The translations under genes and the position numbers were made by a program. Below are positions 50,231-57,501 of a stretch of DNA of 57,501 nt, in pieces. How positions within the stretch are numbered: position 1 is the first letter of the stretch; every line of letters begins with the position of its first letter. Source of the DNA: Lachnospiraceae bacterium (GTDB taxonomy: Bacteria; Bacillota; Clostridia; Lachnospirales; Lachnospiraceae); NCBI GenBank assembly GCA_014804245.1, contig JAAVAE010000026.1:1-57501 (forward strand), written 5' to 3'. The notes under the pieces are model-generated. The model was not told where the DNA came from and ran no database searches. It saw nothing but the letters and a program-made list of their open reading frames with translations.

Positions 50231-50932
50231 ATGTATGATGGTTGGATCAAAAATATATGCCGGGCGGGGATAAAAGCACTCAACAAAAGAAAATACGACA
50301 GGTATATAAACGATATTCGGGCAAGAGGAAAAAATCTTCCGGACTTCACATTATTAACAAGTGACTGTATGGGTGGACTGATTTACCATACGCTAGGGCG
50401 ACAGTTCCTTTCCCCTACAATTAATCTTAGTATAAAGGATTCTGACTTCCTGAAATTGATTTCGGATCTGCCATATTACTTTTCACAAGAGTTTCTTTTC
50501 AAAGAATGGACGAATTATCCAGTCGGTTCTATAGGAGAAGAAAGTAGGAAAGTGGAAGTCAGGTTCGAGCATTATAAAACGGAAGAAGATGCAGTTGCTA
50601 AGTGGAACGATAGAAAAATGAGATTGACTAATGATATTTATGTTATTATGGCTGATTTGGATTTATCGAATGAAGAGTTGGAGTCTTTTAAACAATTAAA
50701 TAAGCGTCTGAATGTTAAGCGAAAAATTATGTTCACATGGAATAAAAACCGGGCAGATGGCAAGGAAATATTTTTTGTGAATAGCTATGGGAGACAAAGA
50801 GTTAAAAGCTACAGTAAGTTGAGAAAAGATGGATTCAGAGATTACGAAATCTTCTTTGATTATATTAAATGGATGAAAATGGAAGATGATTTTATGCTTG
50901 ATAAAGGAAATTTGGTGGACAGCACGCTATGA
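50231..50932 (+). CDS. DUF1919-family protein
   Basis: 233 aa from the ATG at 50231 (AGGAG about 12 bp upstream); longer starts would overlap the aminotransferase. The pattern NFTLLTSDCMGGLIYHTLG-like (DFTLLTSDCMGGLIY), SPTINL and YPVGSI matches DUF1919, which occurs in polysaccharide clusters and is probably a glycosyl- or acyl-transfer enzyme. The function is unproven. Confidence 0.8.
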   Translation: MYDGWIKNICRAGIKALNKRKYDRYINDIRARGKNLPDFTLLTSDCMGGLIYHTLGRQFLSPTINLSIKDSDFLKLISDLPYYFSQEFLFKEWTNYPVGSIGEESRKVEVRFEHYKTEEDAVAKWNDRKMRLTNDIYVIMADLDLSNEELESFKQLNKRLNVKRKIMFTWNKNRADGKEIFFVNSYGRQRVKSYSKLRKDGFRDYEIFFDYIKWMKMEDDFMLDKGNLVDSTL

Positions 50933-51891
50933 AAGTTATTGAGATTACTTCAAATGAATATGGAAAACTGGTCGGGAATGAAGTTCCCTGTTTTTGCAGT
51001 CAGGAATTTCTGGAACTGAATGCAGATAAGGTAGAAAAGGTGCATTATCTTGTGGGGAAAGATACAAAAAACAGGATAGCCTTTGCTGTTGGCGAAAAGA
51101 ATGGTGAATGGAGTGCACCATATTCTGCGCCCTTTACTGATATTATACTTCTCAGAAGGGATGTTACCGTTGAACAGATATGGGCATTTACAAAGGCGTT
51201 TATTGAATATGCGAGGGGAAATGGTGCTAAAAGCATAAATATATTTCTTCCAGCGCAAGTTTATGATTTTCAGACTACTTCCAGATTTTCGAATGCGCTT
51301 CTTGGAAACGGATATGAAGTGCAGTTTGAGGATATAAATTATTCCTTTGATCTTAATTCTATTGATATGGAAACCTATGCGGATTCTATATGGCATATGG
51401 CGCGGAAGAATCTTCGAATTGCCATGAATTCAGAACTGCAATTTGTGAGGTGCGAAACAGTTGAAGAAAAAGAAGAGGCATATGATGTCATAAAGATCAA
51501 TCGTGCCTACCGTGGATATCCGCTTCGGATGACCAAGGAACAGGTAATGGCTACGATACAGATTGTTGCGCATGATTTGTTCCTTGTAAAAAAGAATAAT
51601 GTCTCTATTGCTGCTGCTGTTGTGTATAGAGTCACAGGCGATACAGCTCAGGTTGTCTACTGGGGGAATATCCCAAATGTAGAGGAATATAAGCCGATTA
51701 ATTTTATTGCTTATAAGCTGATTTCGTATTATAAAGAACTGAATTTCAGAGTTTTGGACATTGGTTCTTCAACTGAAGCAGGAGAGCCAAATTTCGGTCT
51801 ATGTACATTTAAAGAAAGTATCGGATGTATTCCATCAGCAAAGTGCAAATATCAGTTAGATTTTGCAGACTATATGTCCAATTTTGGATAG
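50929..51891 (+). CDS. GNAT/FemAB-like acyltransferase
   Basis: 320 aa. N-terminal part (residues 1-150) is lipid-free and beta-rich. The C-terminal half has GNAT/FemAB-like features: MARKNLRIAMNS, IKINRAYRGYPLRMTKEQV, VSIAAAVVYRVTGDTAQVVYWGN and LDIGSSTEAGEPNFGLCTFKESIGC. It may N-acylate the 3-amino sugar, a step that FdtC/QdtC performs elsewhere. It overlaps DUF1919 by ATGA. Confidence 0.7.
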   Translation: MKVIEITSNEYGKLVGNEVPCFCSQEFLELNADKVEKVHYLVGKDTKNRIAFAVGEKNGEWSAPYSAPFTDIILLRRDVTVEQIWAFTKAFIEYARGNGAKSINIFLPAQVYDFQTTSRFSNALLGNGYEVQFEDINYSFDLNSIDMETYADSIWHMARKNLRIAMNSELQFVRCETVEEKEEAYDVIKINRAYRGYPLRMTKEQVMATIQIVAHDLFLVKKNNVSIAAAVVYRVTGDTAQVVYWGNIPNVEEYKPINFIAYKLISYYKELNFRVLDIGSSTEAGEPNFGLCTFKESIGCIPSAKCKYQLDFADYMSNFG

Positions 51892-51934
51892 ATGTAAAAC
51901 ATGTGAGATAAATATTTTTAACGGAGATTGTGTA

Positions 51935-52765
51935 ATGAATAATTCAGAAGCAGCATCAGGACTTACCGGGAACCTTAACCTGATATCTAACGATGAGGAG
52001 ATACTTGCTCAATATTTAAAAGAAACAAATCTTGAGAAAGTAAACAGGGCAGCGACTCCTGTATATCCCAAGGAGACGATTTATACAAGGTATATTAAGC
52101 GTCTTTTGGATCTTGCAATTGCAATTCCGGTATTTGCAGTGGCACTTCCTTTTAACCTGATTTTTGGAATCTGTACATTTTTTGATGTCGGACATCCGGT
52201 TTTTTATAAACAGGCAAGATCAGGGAAAGACGGAAAACCGTTCCTTTTGGTGAAGTTCAGGAACATGAATGAAAAGAAGGATAAAGATGGCAGACTCCTT
52301 CCGACAGCCCAACGCGTAACGAAATTTGGCAGGATTATGAGAAAGTTTTCGCTGGATGAACTGTTGAATTTTTGGTCTGTTTTGAAAGGCGATATGTCAA
52401 TAATAGGACCGCGGCCTTTGCCTATAACATTTGTAGAGCGTATGAGCGAGCGGCACAAAAAACGTAACGCAGTAAGACCTGGATTAGAGTGTCCAAGAAT
52501 AATAAAAGGTGATTCTAAGCAATGCCAATATCAGAATCAGTTTGAAAATGATATCTGGTATGTAGAAAATGTCAGCTTTCACAATGATCTTAAAATGTTA
52601 ATCATGCTGTTTTCTATGACGTTTGAATTAAAGAAACGAGATAGAGCAGCGGAGGGAGCGGGGTATTTTGCCGGTTATGATGAAAATGGAGTTGCAACAA
52701 CGCTAAATAGATTTAAGAGAATGTATCCAGAAACTTGGATTAAAGTGATAGAGGGAAGCAATTGA
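51935..52765 (+). CDS. Initiating undecaprenyl-phosphate sugar phosphotransferase
   Basis: 276 aa, ATG at 51935 (GGAG upstream). One hydrophobic helix (residues about 53-75) precedes the catalytic domain with VFYKQARSGKDGKPF, LVKFRNM, KFSLDELLNFWSVLKGDMSIIGPRPLP and RNAVRPGLECPR. This bacterial sugar transferase family places the first sugar-1-phosphate on the lipid carrier and so starts each repeat unit. Confidence 0.92.
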   Translation: MNNSEAASGLTGNLNLISNDEEILAQYLKETNLEKVNRAATPVYPKETIYTRYIKRLLDLAIAIPVFAVALPFNLIFGICTFFDVGHPVFYKQARSGKDGKPFLLVKFRNMNEKKDKDGRLLPTAQRVTKFGRIMRKFSLDELLNFWSVLKGDMSIIGPRPLPITFVERMSERHKKRNAVRPGLECPRIIKGDSKQCQYQNQFENDIWYVENVSFHNDLKMLIMLFSMTFELKKRDRAAEGAGYFAGYDENGVATTLNRFKRMYPETWIKVIEGSN

Positions 52766-52789
52766 ATATAAGTCTATGAAGGTGATGTT

Positions 52790-54067
52790 ATGAATTTAAA
52801 TGATTTAAAAGGGAAAAAATTGCTAGTCCTTTCAGGGGTTGGTTCTCATATGAAGGTAGTGGATGCTGCACATGAACTTGGAATATATGTTATTGTCGCG
52901 GATTATCTCGAACCATCTTTAGCAACGCCGGCTAAGTTTTTGGCTGATGAAAACTGGAGTGACAGTGTTCTTGATATTGATACCATTGTAGGAAGATGCA
53001 GAAAAGAGCATGTTGATGGTATTATTTCATGCAACAGTGATATAACACAAATTCCATATTGCAGAATATGCAATGAACTTGAACTTCCTTGTTATGGAAA
53101 TGAAGAACTATTTTTGAAAATGTCAAATAAATCTTTGTTTAAAGATATATGCAGGAAATATGAACTGGATGTTATAGAGGAATATAGTTCCGAAGATATT
53201 CAGAAAGGAACAATTAAGTATCCGGTGTTTGTCAAACCGGTTGATGGAATGGGCTCTAAAGGACAATCGATATGTAATCATCAAAAGGAACTTGAAGCGG
53301 CTGTTTTATATGCGCAGCAATTTTCTCGAACAAAGGAAATTTTGATTGAAAGATATGTCGCGAACACGAATAGTTTTCAAGTTACGTACTTTTTTATGAA
53401 TGGTGAAGCGTATTTATTAAGAACGGCAGACGGGTACAAAGGAGAGTGTAAAGACAGCCTTGATAGGGTTGCTCTATGCAGCCTTTCGCCTTCAGTTTAT
53501 ACAGATGAATTTATAAAGAAGGCGAATGATAAATTTATAAAAATGTTAAAGGATCTGGGGTATAAAAATGGTCCGGCAATGGTTCAGGCATTTTATGAAA
53601 ATGGTGTATTCCGTTTTTATGACCCAGGTCTTAGATTTCCTGGCACAGACTTTGAACTGATTCTTAAAGAAGTTTATGGCATAGATTTTATGAAAGCTAT
53701 GGTCATATATGCCATGACCGGGATGTTGCCGGAACTTAATATCAGCAATGAAATTTGCCGGTTAAATGGCAAGAAAGCGGCAGTATTGTATCCTACGTTG
53801 GGAGAAGGGGAAATCAGTGCAGTATTTGGACTTGAGGATGTGAAAACTTACAAAAACGTATGTGCAATAAATCAACGATACCAGAAAGGTGACTATGTGC
53901 AGATAACGAATACAACACGCCAGCGATTGGCAGAAATTGATGTATTATGCGAGAACATGGTTGAATTGAAAGAAACAATTAAAAGTATACAAAGATGCAT
54001 TGATGCTATAGATTCGGAAGGAAACAGCTTGCTTTATATGCCTTTTGATGTAGATAGATTGCCATAG
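52790..54067 (+). CDS. ATP-grasp protein, carbamoyl-phosphate-synthase-like
   Basis: 425 aa. The N-terminal Rossmann-like part (KKLLVLSGVGSHMKVVDAAHELGIYVIVADYLEPS) precedes the ATP-grasp fold with YPVFVKPVDGMGSKGQSI near residue 145 and EKLLIERYV-like ILIERYVANTNSF near 183. Acidic metal ligands are expected in FRFYDPGLRF-like VFRFYDPG. Such proteins join an amino acid or carboxylate to an amine. It could act on the 3-amino sugar or on a lipid-linked intermediate. GAAGGTG lies upstream. Confidence 0.8.
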   Translation: MNLNDLKGKKLLVLSGVGSHMKVVDAAHELGIYVIVADYLEPSLATPAKFLADENWSDSVLDIDTIVGRCRKEHVDGIISCNSDITQIPYCRICNELELPCYGNEELFLKMSNKSLFKDICRKYELDVIEEYSSEDIQKGTIKYPVFVKPVDGMGSKGQSICNHQKELEAAVLYAQQFSRTKEILIERYVANTNSFQVTYFFMNGEAYLLRTADGYKGECKDSLDRVALCSLSPSVYTDEFIKKANDKFIKMLKDLGYKNGPAMVQAFYENGVFRFYDPGLRFPGTDFELILKEVYGIDFMKAMVIYAMTGMLPELNISNEICRLNGKKAAVLYPTLGEGEISAVFGLEDVKTYKNVCAINQRYQKGDYVQITNTTRQRLAEIDVLCENMVELKETIKSIQRCIDAIDSEGNSLLYMPFDVDRLP

Positions 54068-54095
54068 GATGCATTAAGTGAGGTTTATTTTATAG

Positions 54096-55214
54096 ATGGA
54101 ATTTTTATATCTAAGCGAAGAAGATATGATTAAAGCTGGTGTCAGGGACATGGAGAAATGCATTGATACCATGGAGGATACTTTTAGATTGCTTCATCGG
54201 GGAGACTACAGGCTTGGCGGTCCAAACAGCAGCGAGCATGGTTTGAGGACGAAGTTTCCGAAGGAATCCGATATAGAAGGGATGCCGTTGGACGCTCCGG
54301 GGCGCTGGTTTACGGCGATGCCTGCATATCTCGGCGGTAAGTATCATTGTTTTGGGTTTAAGACATACGGGGCAAACCAAGATAATCCGGTACAAGGAAT
54401 TCCCCGCTCTATTCTTATGATGCAGCTGCTGGATGCAGTTACGGGAGCGCCTATGGCGTTTATGTCGGCAAATATTCTCAGCGCGATGAGAACCGGAGGA
54501 GTTTCAGGAATGTTCGCCAGAAAGTTTGCCTCTGCGTATGCCAAAAAGATTGCTGTGATTGGTCCCGGCGTCATTGGCAGGTATTCCCTTGATGGTGTCA
54601 TGTCGGTGTGTAAGGAAATTGAGGAAGTTGCCATTTACGGCAGAGGAGAGAGGAACAAGAAAATATTCGAGGAATACTGCATGCAGCAGGGCTACAAGCT
54701 AAGGAAGTATCGAGTGTGCGCATCCATAGAGGAAGCCTGCAGGGATGCGGACATCATTATAACAGCCAGCAGTCAGGCACAGAAATTTGGGGATTATCCT
54801 TTGCTTGATGAAGGATATATCAAACCGGGCGCTTGCGTGATAGTTACATCCGCTGTACGCATAAGCCGGAAATATTCAGATGATGTACAAAGCAACAGTG
54901 TTTTTGTTGCCGATGACAAGCGCATGTACATAGAAAACAGGGGAATTGATGCAAAGCCAGAGACCGAAGACGAGAAAAGAACGGTGACCGTCAAAGGGGC
55001 ATTGAGTGAATGGCTGATGACAGGGAAAAATGCACTGAATCTTCCTGAGATTGTTGATATGTCCGATTTCAAACGGGATGAAAGATTCACTTATTTTTGT
55101 GCTTCCGGAGGAATACCTATTGAGGATGTGGCGTGGGCTTACGAGTGCTATCAGAAAGCGATAAAGGCTGGTATTGGTATAAAGCTGCCGGTGTGGAAAG
55201 TGTCTCATCTGTAA
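54096..55214 (+). CDS. Ornithine cyclodeaminase/mu-crystallin-family enzyme
   Basis: 372 aa. The NAD-binding region KIAVIGPGVIGRYSLDGVMSV near residue 150 and the upstream GVSGMFARKFASAYAK are typical of ornithine cyclodeaminase/mu-crystallin proteins. Homologues are sometimes called tyramine oxidase subunit B, a label this sequence does not support. In an EPS cluster it could make an unusual amino acid or imino acid. Together with the adjacent ATP-grasp genes it suggests an amino-acid-type substituent on the polymer. Confidence 0.8.
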   Translation: MEFLYLSEEDMIKAGVRDMEKCIDTMEDTFRLLHRGDYRLGGPNSSEHGLRTKFPKESDIEGMPLDAPGRWFTAMPAYLGGKYHCFGFKTYGANQDNPVQGIPRSILMMQLLDAVTGAPMAFMSANILSAMRTGGVSGMFARKFASAYAKKIAVIGPGVIGRYSLDGVMSVCKEIEEVAIYGRGERNKKIFEEYCMQQGYKLRKYRVCASIEEACRDADIIITASSQAQKFGDYPLLDEGYIKPGACVIVTSAVRISRKYSDDVQSNSVFVADDKRMYIENRGIDAKPETEDEKRTVTVKGALSEWLMTGKNALNLPEIVDMSDFKRDERFTYFCASGGIPIEDVAWAYECYQKAIKAGIGIKLPVWKVSHL

Positions 55215-55278
55215 ACTAGGACAGCAGATTGAGAGTAGTCTGAGCATGATAATTTTAGAATTTAGAGGAGAATTTTTT

Positions 55279-56448
55279 ATGGACATAAAGCTTAAAATCC
55301 TGTTTCATTGCCCGAATATCAAGATACTTCGCAAAGGCATTTCCCAAATTCGTATTCACTGCCTAGAGAGCCGTCTGCTGCCGGATTCGGTCATTCTGAA
55401 TGTTGAAGAGGATAAGGAAAGAAAAAGTAAAATGGTTGGGAAATACCTGAAAAAAAACAAAGCCCGATTTTTAAAAGTAAAACCTATGATGGAGTCAATC
55501 CTGAAAGAACATTATGCTGAATTAAGTCAGGGCGAGCAAAAGCATATCTTTGAAGATATGGTCTTTTGCTTTTTTGCGTATGGATTCCAGCCTGATGAAT
55601 ATTTTTTTTATGAATTAAAAGATAAATCTGTGGCTGAGCGGAAATCTTATGTTTCTGATGTAGAAAGAACCATATGCTTTATGCAGATGAACGATATCTG
55701 TGAGGGTGAAGTGTTCTTAAATAAAAGCAAGACTTACCAATTTTATCAAAAATATTATAAGCGAAATGCGATTGTAATTAATCAACGCTGTCGGTACTCT
55801 GATTTTAAAACATTTATCCAGAAATATCCGATTTTTGTAAAAAAGTGTGTGGATTTATGCAAGGGTGATGGAATTGAACTGGTTGATATTCGTGAGGTTG
55901 GAATGTCTGCCAAAGAATATTTTGACCAATTGAGAACTTCTAATGTCTATCAGCTGGAAGAAAAAATCAATCAGAGCAAAACAATGGCATCTCTAAACGA
56001 ATCCAGTGTGAATACGGTAAGATGCAATGCCTTCGTGACGCGCCATGGTGTGAAAGTTCCATTCATATTTCTAAAGGTTGGCAGGAGAAATTTTTTTGTC
56101 GATAATGGCGATAAAGGCGGTATACTCGCAGGAATTGACAAAAAGACAGGCATAATCAATACCAATGGAATGGATGAATATGGAAATGAATTTGCGGTTC
56201 ATCCAGACAGCAATATACGGTTCAAAGGTTTTAGACTGCCGGACTGGGAAGGAATTTTGCGGCTTTGTGAAGAGATAACACCTATGGTCAAAGGCGTGCA
56301 GGCGGTTGGCTGGGATTTGGCGCATACAGATCGCGGGTGGGTAATTGTGGAAGGCAATTTATTCAGTCAGTTTGTTGGACCGCAGTTAACGAGGAAGCAA
56401 GGACTTAAACAAGAGTGGCTTACGATTATGGAGGATATGGAGATTTAA
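55279..56448 (+). CDS. Sugar-transfer-associated ATP-grasp protein
   Basis: 389 aa from the ATG at 55279, with GAGGAGA upstream. An N-terminal helical part is followed by an ATP-grasp-like domain of the ATPgrasp_ST type: YPIFVKKCVDLCKGDGIELVDI, SSVNTVRCNAFV, GWDLAHTDRGWVIVEGN and the end GPQLTRKQGLKQEW. Family members sit in polysaccharide loci and have unknown reactions. It overlaps the Wzy start (taATG). Confidence 0.8.
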   Translation: MDIKLKILFHCPNIKILRKGISQIRIHCLESRLLPDSVILNVEEDKERKSKMVGKYLKKNKARFLKVKPMMESILKEHYAELSQGEQKHIFEDMVFCFFAYGFQPDEYFFYELKDKSVAERKSYVSDVERTICFMQMNDICEGEVFLNKSKTYQFYQKYYKRNAIVINQRCRYSDFKTFIQKYPIFVKKCVDLCKGDGIELVDIREVGMSAKEYFDQLRTSNVYQLEEKINQSKTMASLNESSVNTVRCNAFVTRHGVKVPFIFLKVGRRNFFVDNGDKGGILAGIDKKTGIINTNGMDEYGNEFAVHPDSNIRFKGFRLPDWEGILRLCEEITPMVKGVQAVGWDLAHTDRGWVIVEGNLFSQFVGPQLTRKQGLKQEWLTIMEDMEI

Positions 56449-57501
56449 TGAGAATTCGAATAACGAATATAGGCAGAACTAAACTTAGCGCTGATAGATT
56501 GGAGGAATTATCGTTTGTATTATATTTGTGTATTCCGCTGTTATCTGCTATAGTCAGCATTTTCTATTCGACTGTTGCGGTTGCTGTTGCTATCATTATT
56601 GCTTACTTTCCGCTTGCTATTGCCTGTGCAAAGAAGCGAATGATTTTTGATTTTTGGGGGCTGTATATTTTTCTGCTTTTGTTTTTATTGTTGACTTATA
56701 TTTTGAATCCGGGATATGAGGAGTGGTTTGCGAGAGAAACTTATGGCGTATGGGATTATGTTCTTAGACCTGACAATGGCATATATATTTATTTGTTTAT
56801 ACGAATTTTGAATTCCCCAAAGCGAATTATTAAATGTATTCGTGAAGCCGGCTGGATTATGCTTGTTTACTATGGTTATAGATCGATAAATGCTGTATTA
56901 AGAGGGTATTGGATAGATACAAGTAACAAAGGATATGAAATTCGTATGTCATATAATCTGGGATTGGGATATCATGTACTTTTCTTAACACTTATTTTTC
57001 TTTTCTGCGCGCTTGAAAATAAAGAAATGAAAAGCTGGTTTGCTTCCTTTGTCGGAGTTGCTATCATGATGGTTGCCGGCTCCAGAGGTCCTTTTTTATG
57101 TATATTAATATTCTTTGCTTTATATTTTGGAGTAAAACTCATAAATTCAAAAAAGAAAATTTTTTACCTAGTTGGATTGATGAGTGCTGCATTAATTTTA
57201 TGGATGGCATTACCATATCTTTTGGAGTTTTTAATACAGTTGCTGGATGCTTTTAATCTTCCTTCAAGATTAATAAAAAAACTTGCAGAAGGTTCAATTT
57301 CAGATGATTCTAGGAGACATCTTATTTGGAACGCAACCATACAAATGATAAAAAATCAGCCGCTTGGCTATGGAGCCCTGGGGAGCAGGCATTTTTTATC
57401 CCGGTATGTATATGCTGGATATCCACATCAATTTTTTTTGGAAATACTTGTTGATTTTGGTGTAATTGTTGGGGCATTAATTATTATACTCATGGCGGTT
57501 T
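56448..57501 (+). CDS. O-antigen/EPS polymerase (Wzy-like), 3' end missing
   Basis: Partial gene of at least 351 codons, cut by the window end. Many hydrophobic helices alternate with short loops. MVAGSRGPFLCI and the long loop DSRRHLIWNATIQMI...GYGALGSRHFLSRYVYAGYPHQFFLEIL hold the Arg and His residues typical of Wzy_C/WaaL-type ligases and polymerases. It should link repeat units outside the membrane. GGAGGAT... lies upstream and the ATG overlaps the previous stop. Confidence 0.85.
   Translation, partial: MRIRITNIGRTKLSADRLEELSFVLYLCIPLLSAIVSIFYSTVAVAVAIIIAYFPLAIACAKKRMIFDFWGLYIFLLLFLLLTYILNPGYEEWFARETYGVWDYVLRPDNGIYIYLFIRILNSPKRIIKCIREAGWIMLVYYGYRSINAVLRGYWIDTSNKGYEIRMSYNLGLGYHVLFLTLIFLFCALENKEMKSWFASFVGVAIMMVAGSRGPFLCILIFFALYFGVKLINSKKKIFYLVGLMSAALILWMALPYLLEFLIQLLDAFNLPSRLIKKLAEGSISDDSRRHLIWNATIQMIKNQPLGYGALGSRHFLSRYVYAGYPHQFFLEILVDFGVIVGALIIILMAV

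Overview
The window looks like a chromosomal segment of a gut-type Firmicute of the family Lachnospiraceae (class Clostridia). This rests on gene content and order: pyrBI, a folC-folE-HD-folP-folBK operon, an AroQ-type P-protein, a ppx-ppk pair, rubrerythrin, AgcS and HD-GYP proteins. Strong AGGAGG ribosome binding sites and sigma-A promoters with 17-bp spacers also fit. No tRNA, rRNA or CRISPR array was seen.

Layout. (1) 1-2950: the lysis end of a prophage (XhlA-like protein, two small membrane proteins, a modular endolysin). (2) 3020-4050: a type III toxin-antitoxin locus, made of a repeat RNA, a terminator hairpin and a ToxN/AbiQ-type toxin, with a divergent 59-aa gene. (3) 4150-15100: an accessory patchwork. 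It holds a short RNA of unknown family, a TetR/SDR pair, a ferredoxin-like gene broken by an internal deletion next to a PadR regulator, an AGCS transporter with a LysR regulator, an HD-GYP protein, endonuclease III, a second LysR regulator, YbaK, an EamA transporter, a decayed relaxase tail and a 318-bp palindromic element. (4) 15100-22670: a metal-responsive ArsR/HMA/P-type ATPase operon. A two-component envelope operon follows, whose last gene ends in a six-fold 11-bp-period repeat array in front of an amidase gene. (5) 22750-40510: mostly core metabolism: rubrerythrin, VanZ-like, pyrBI, nitroreductase, folate operon, pheA, polyphosphate operon, Maf and HAD. (6) 40510-57501: an exopolysaccharide (EPS) locus, cut by the window end.

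The most striking feature is at the head of the EPS locus. A Tn916-type tyrosine recombinase gene is flanked by recombination-core-like sites in inverted orientation. Two sites lie on the left and one on the right, and all share an identical 7-bp spacer. Inside the bracket, near the left end, a good promoter points outward, away from the EPS genes. A terminator closes the recombinase gene before the right site. Inversion would place the promoter in front of the EPS operon and move the terminator away. The arrangement therefore reads as a self-encoded ON/OFF switch, shown here in what looks like the OFF orientation.

The EPS locus encodes the CpsB/C/D phosphoregulatory trio, an Ig-like anchored protein, an LCP ligase, a sortase-B-like lipoprotein that has lost its catalytic residues, and a secreted protein. 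An AT-rich sugar cassette follows: two divergent FdtA/QdtA-type ketoisomerase homologues, a DegT aminotransferase, an acetyltransferase-like protein, DUF1919, an initiating sugar phosphotransferase, two ATP-grasp proteins, an ornithine-cyclodeaminase-like enzyme and the start of a Wzy polymerase. Together they suggest a polymer with a 3-amino-3,6-dideoxyhexose, possibly carrying an amino-acid-derived substituent.
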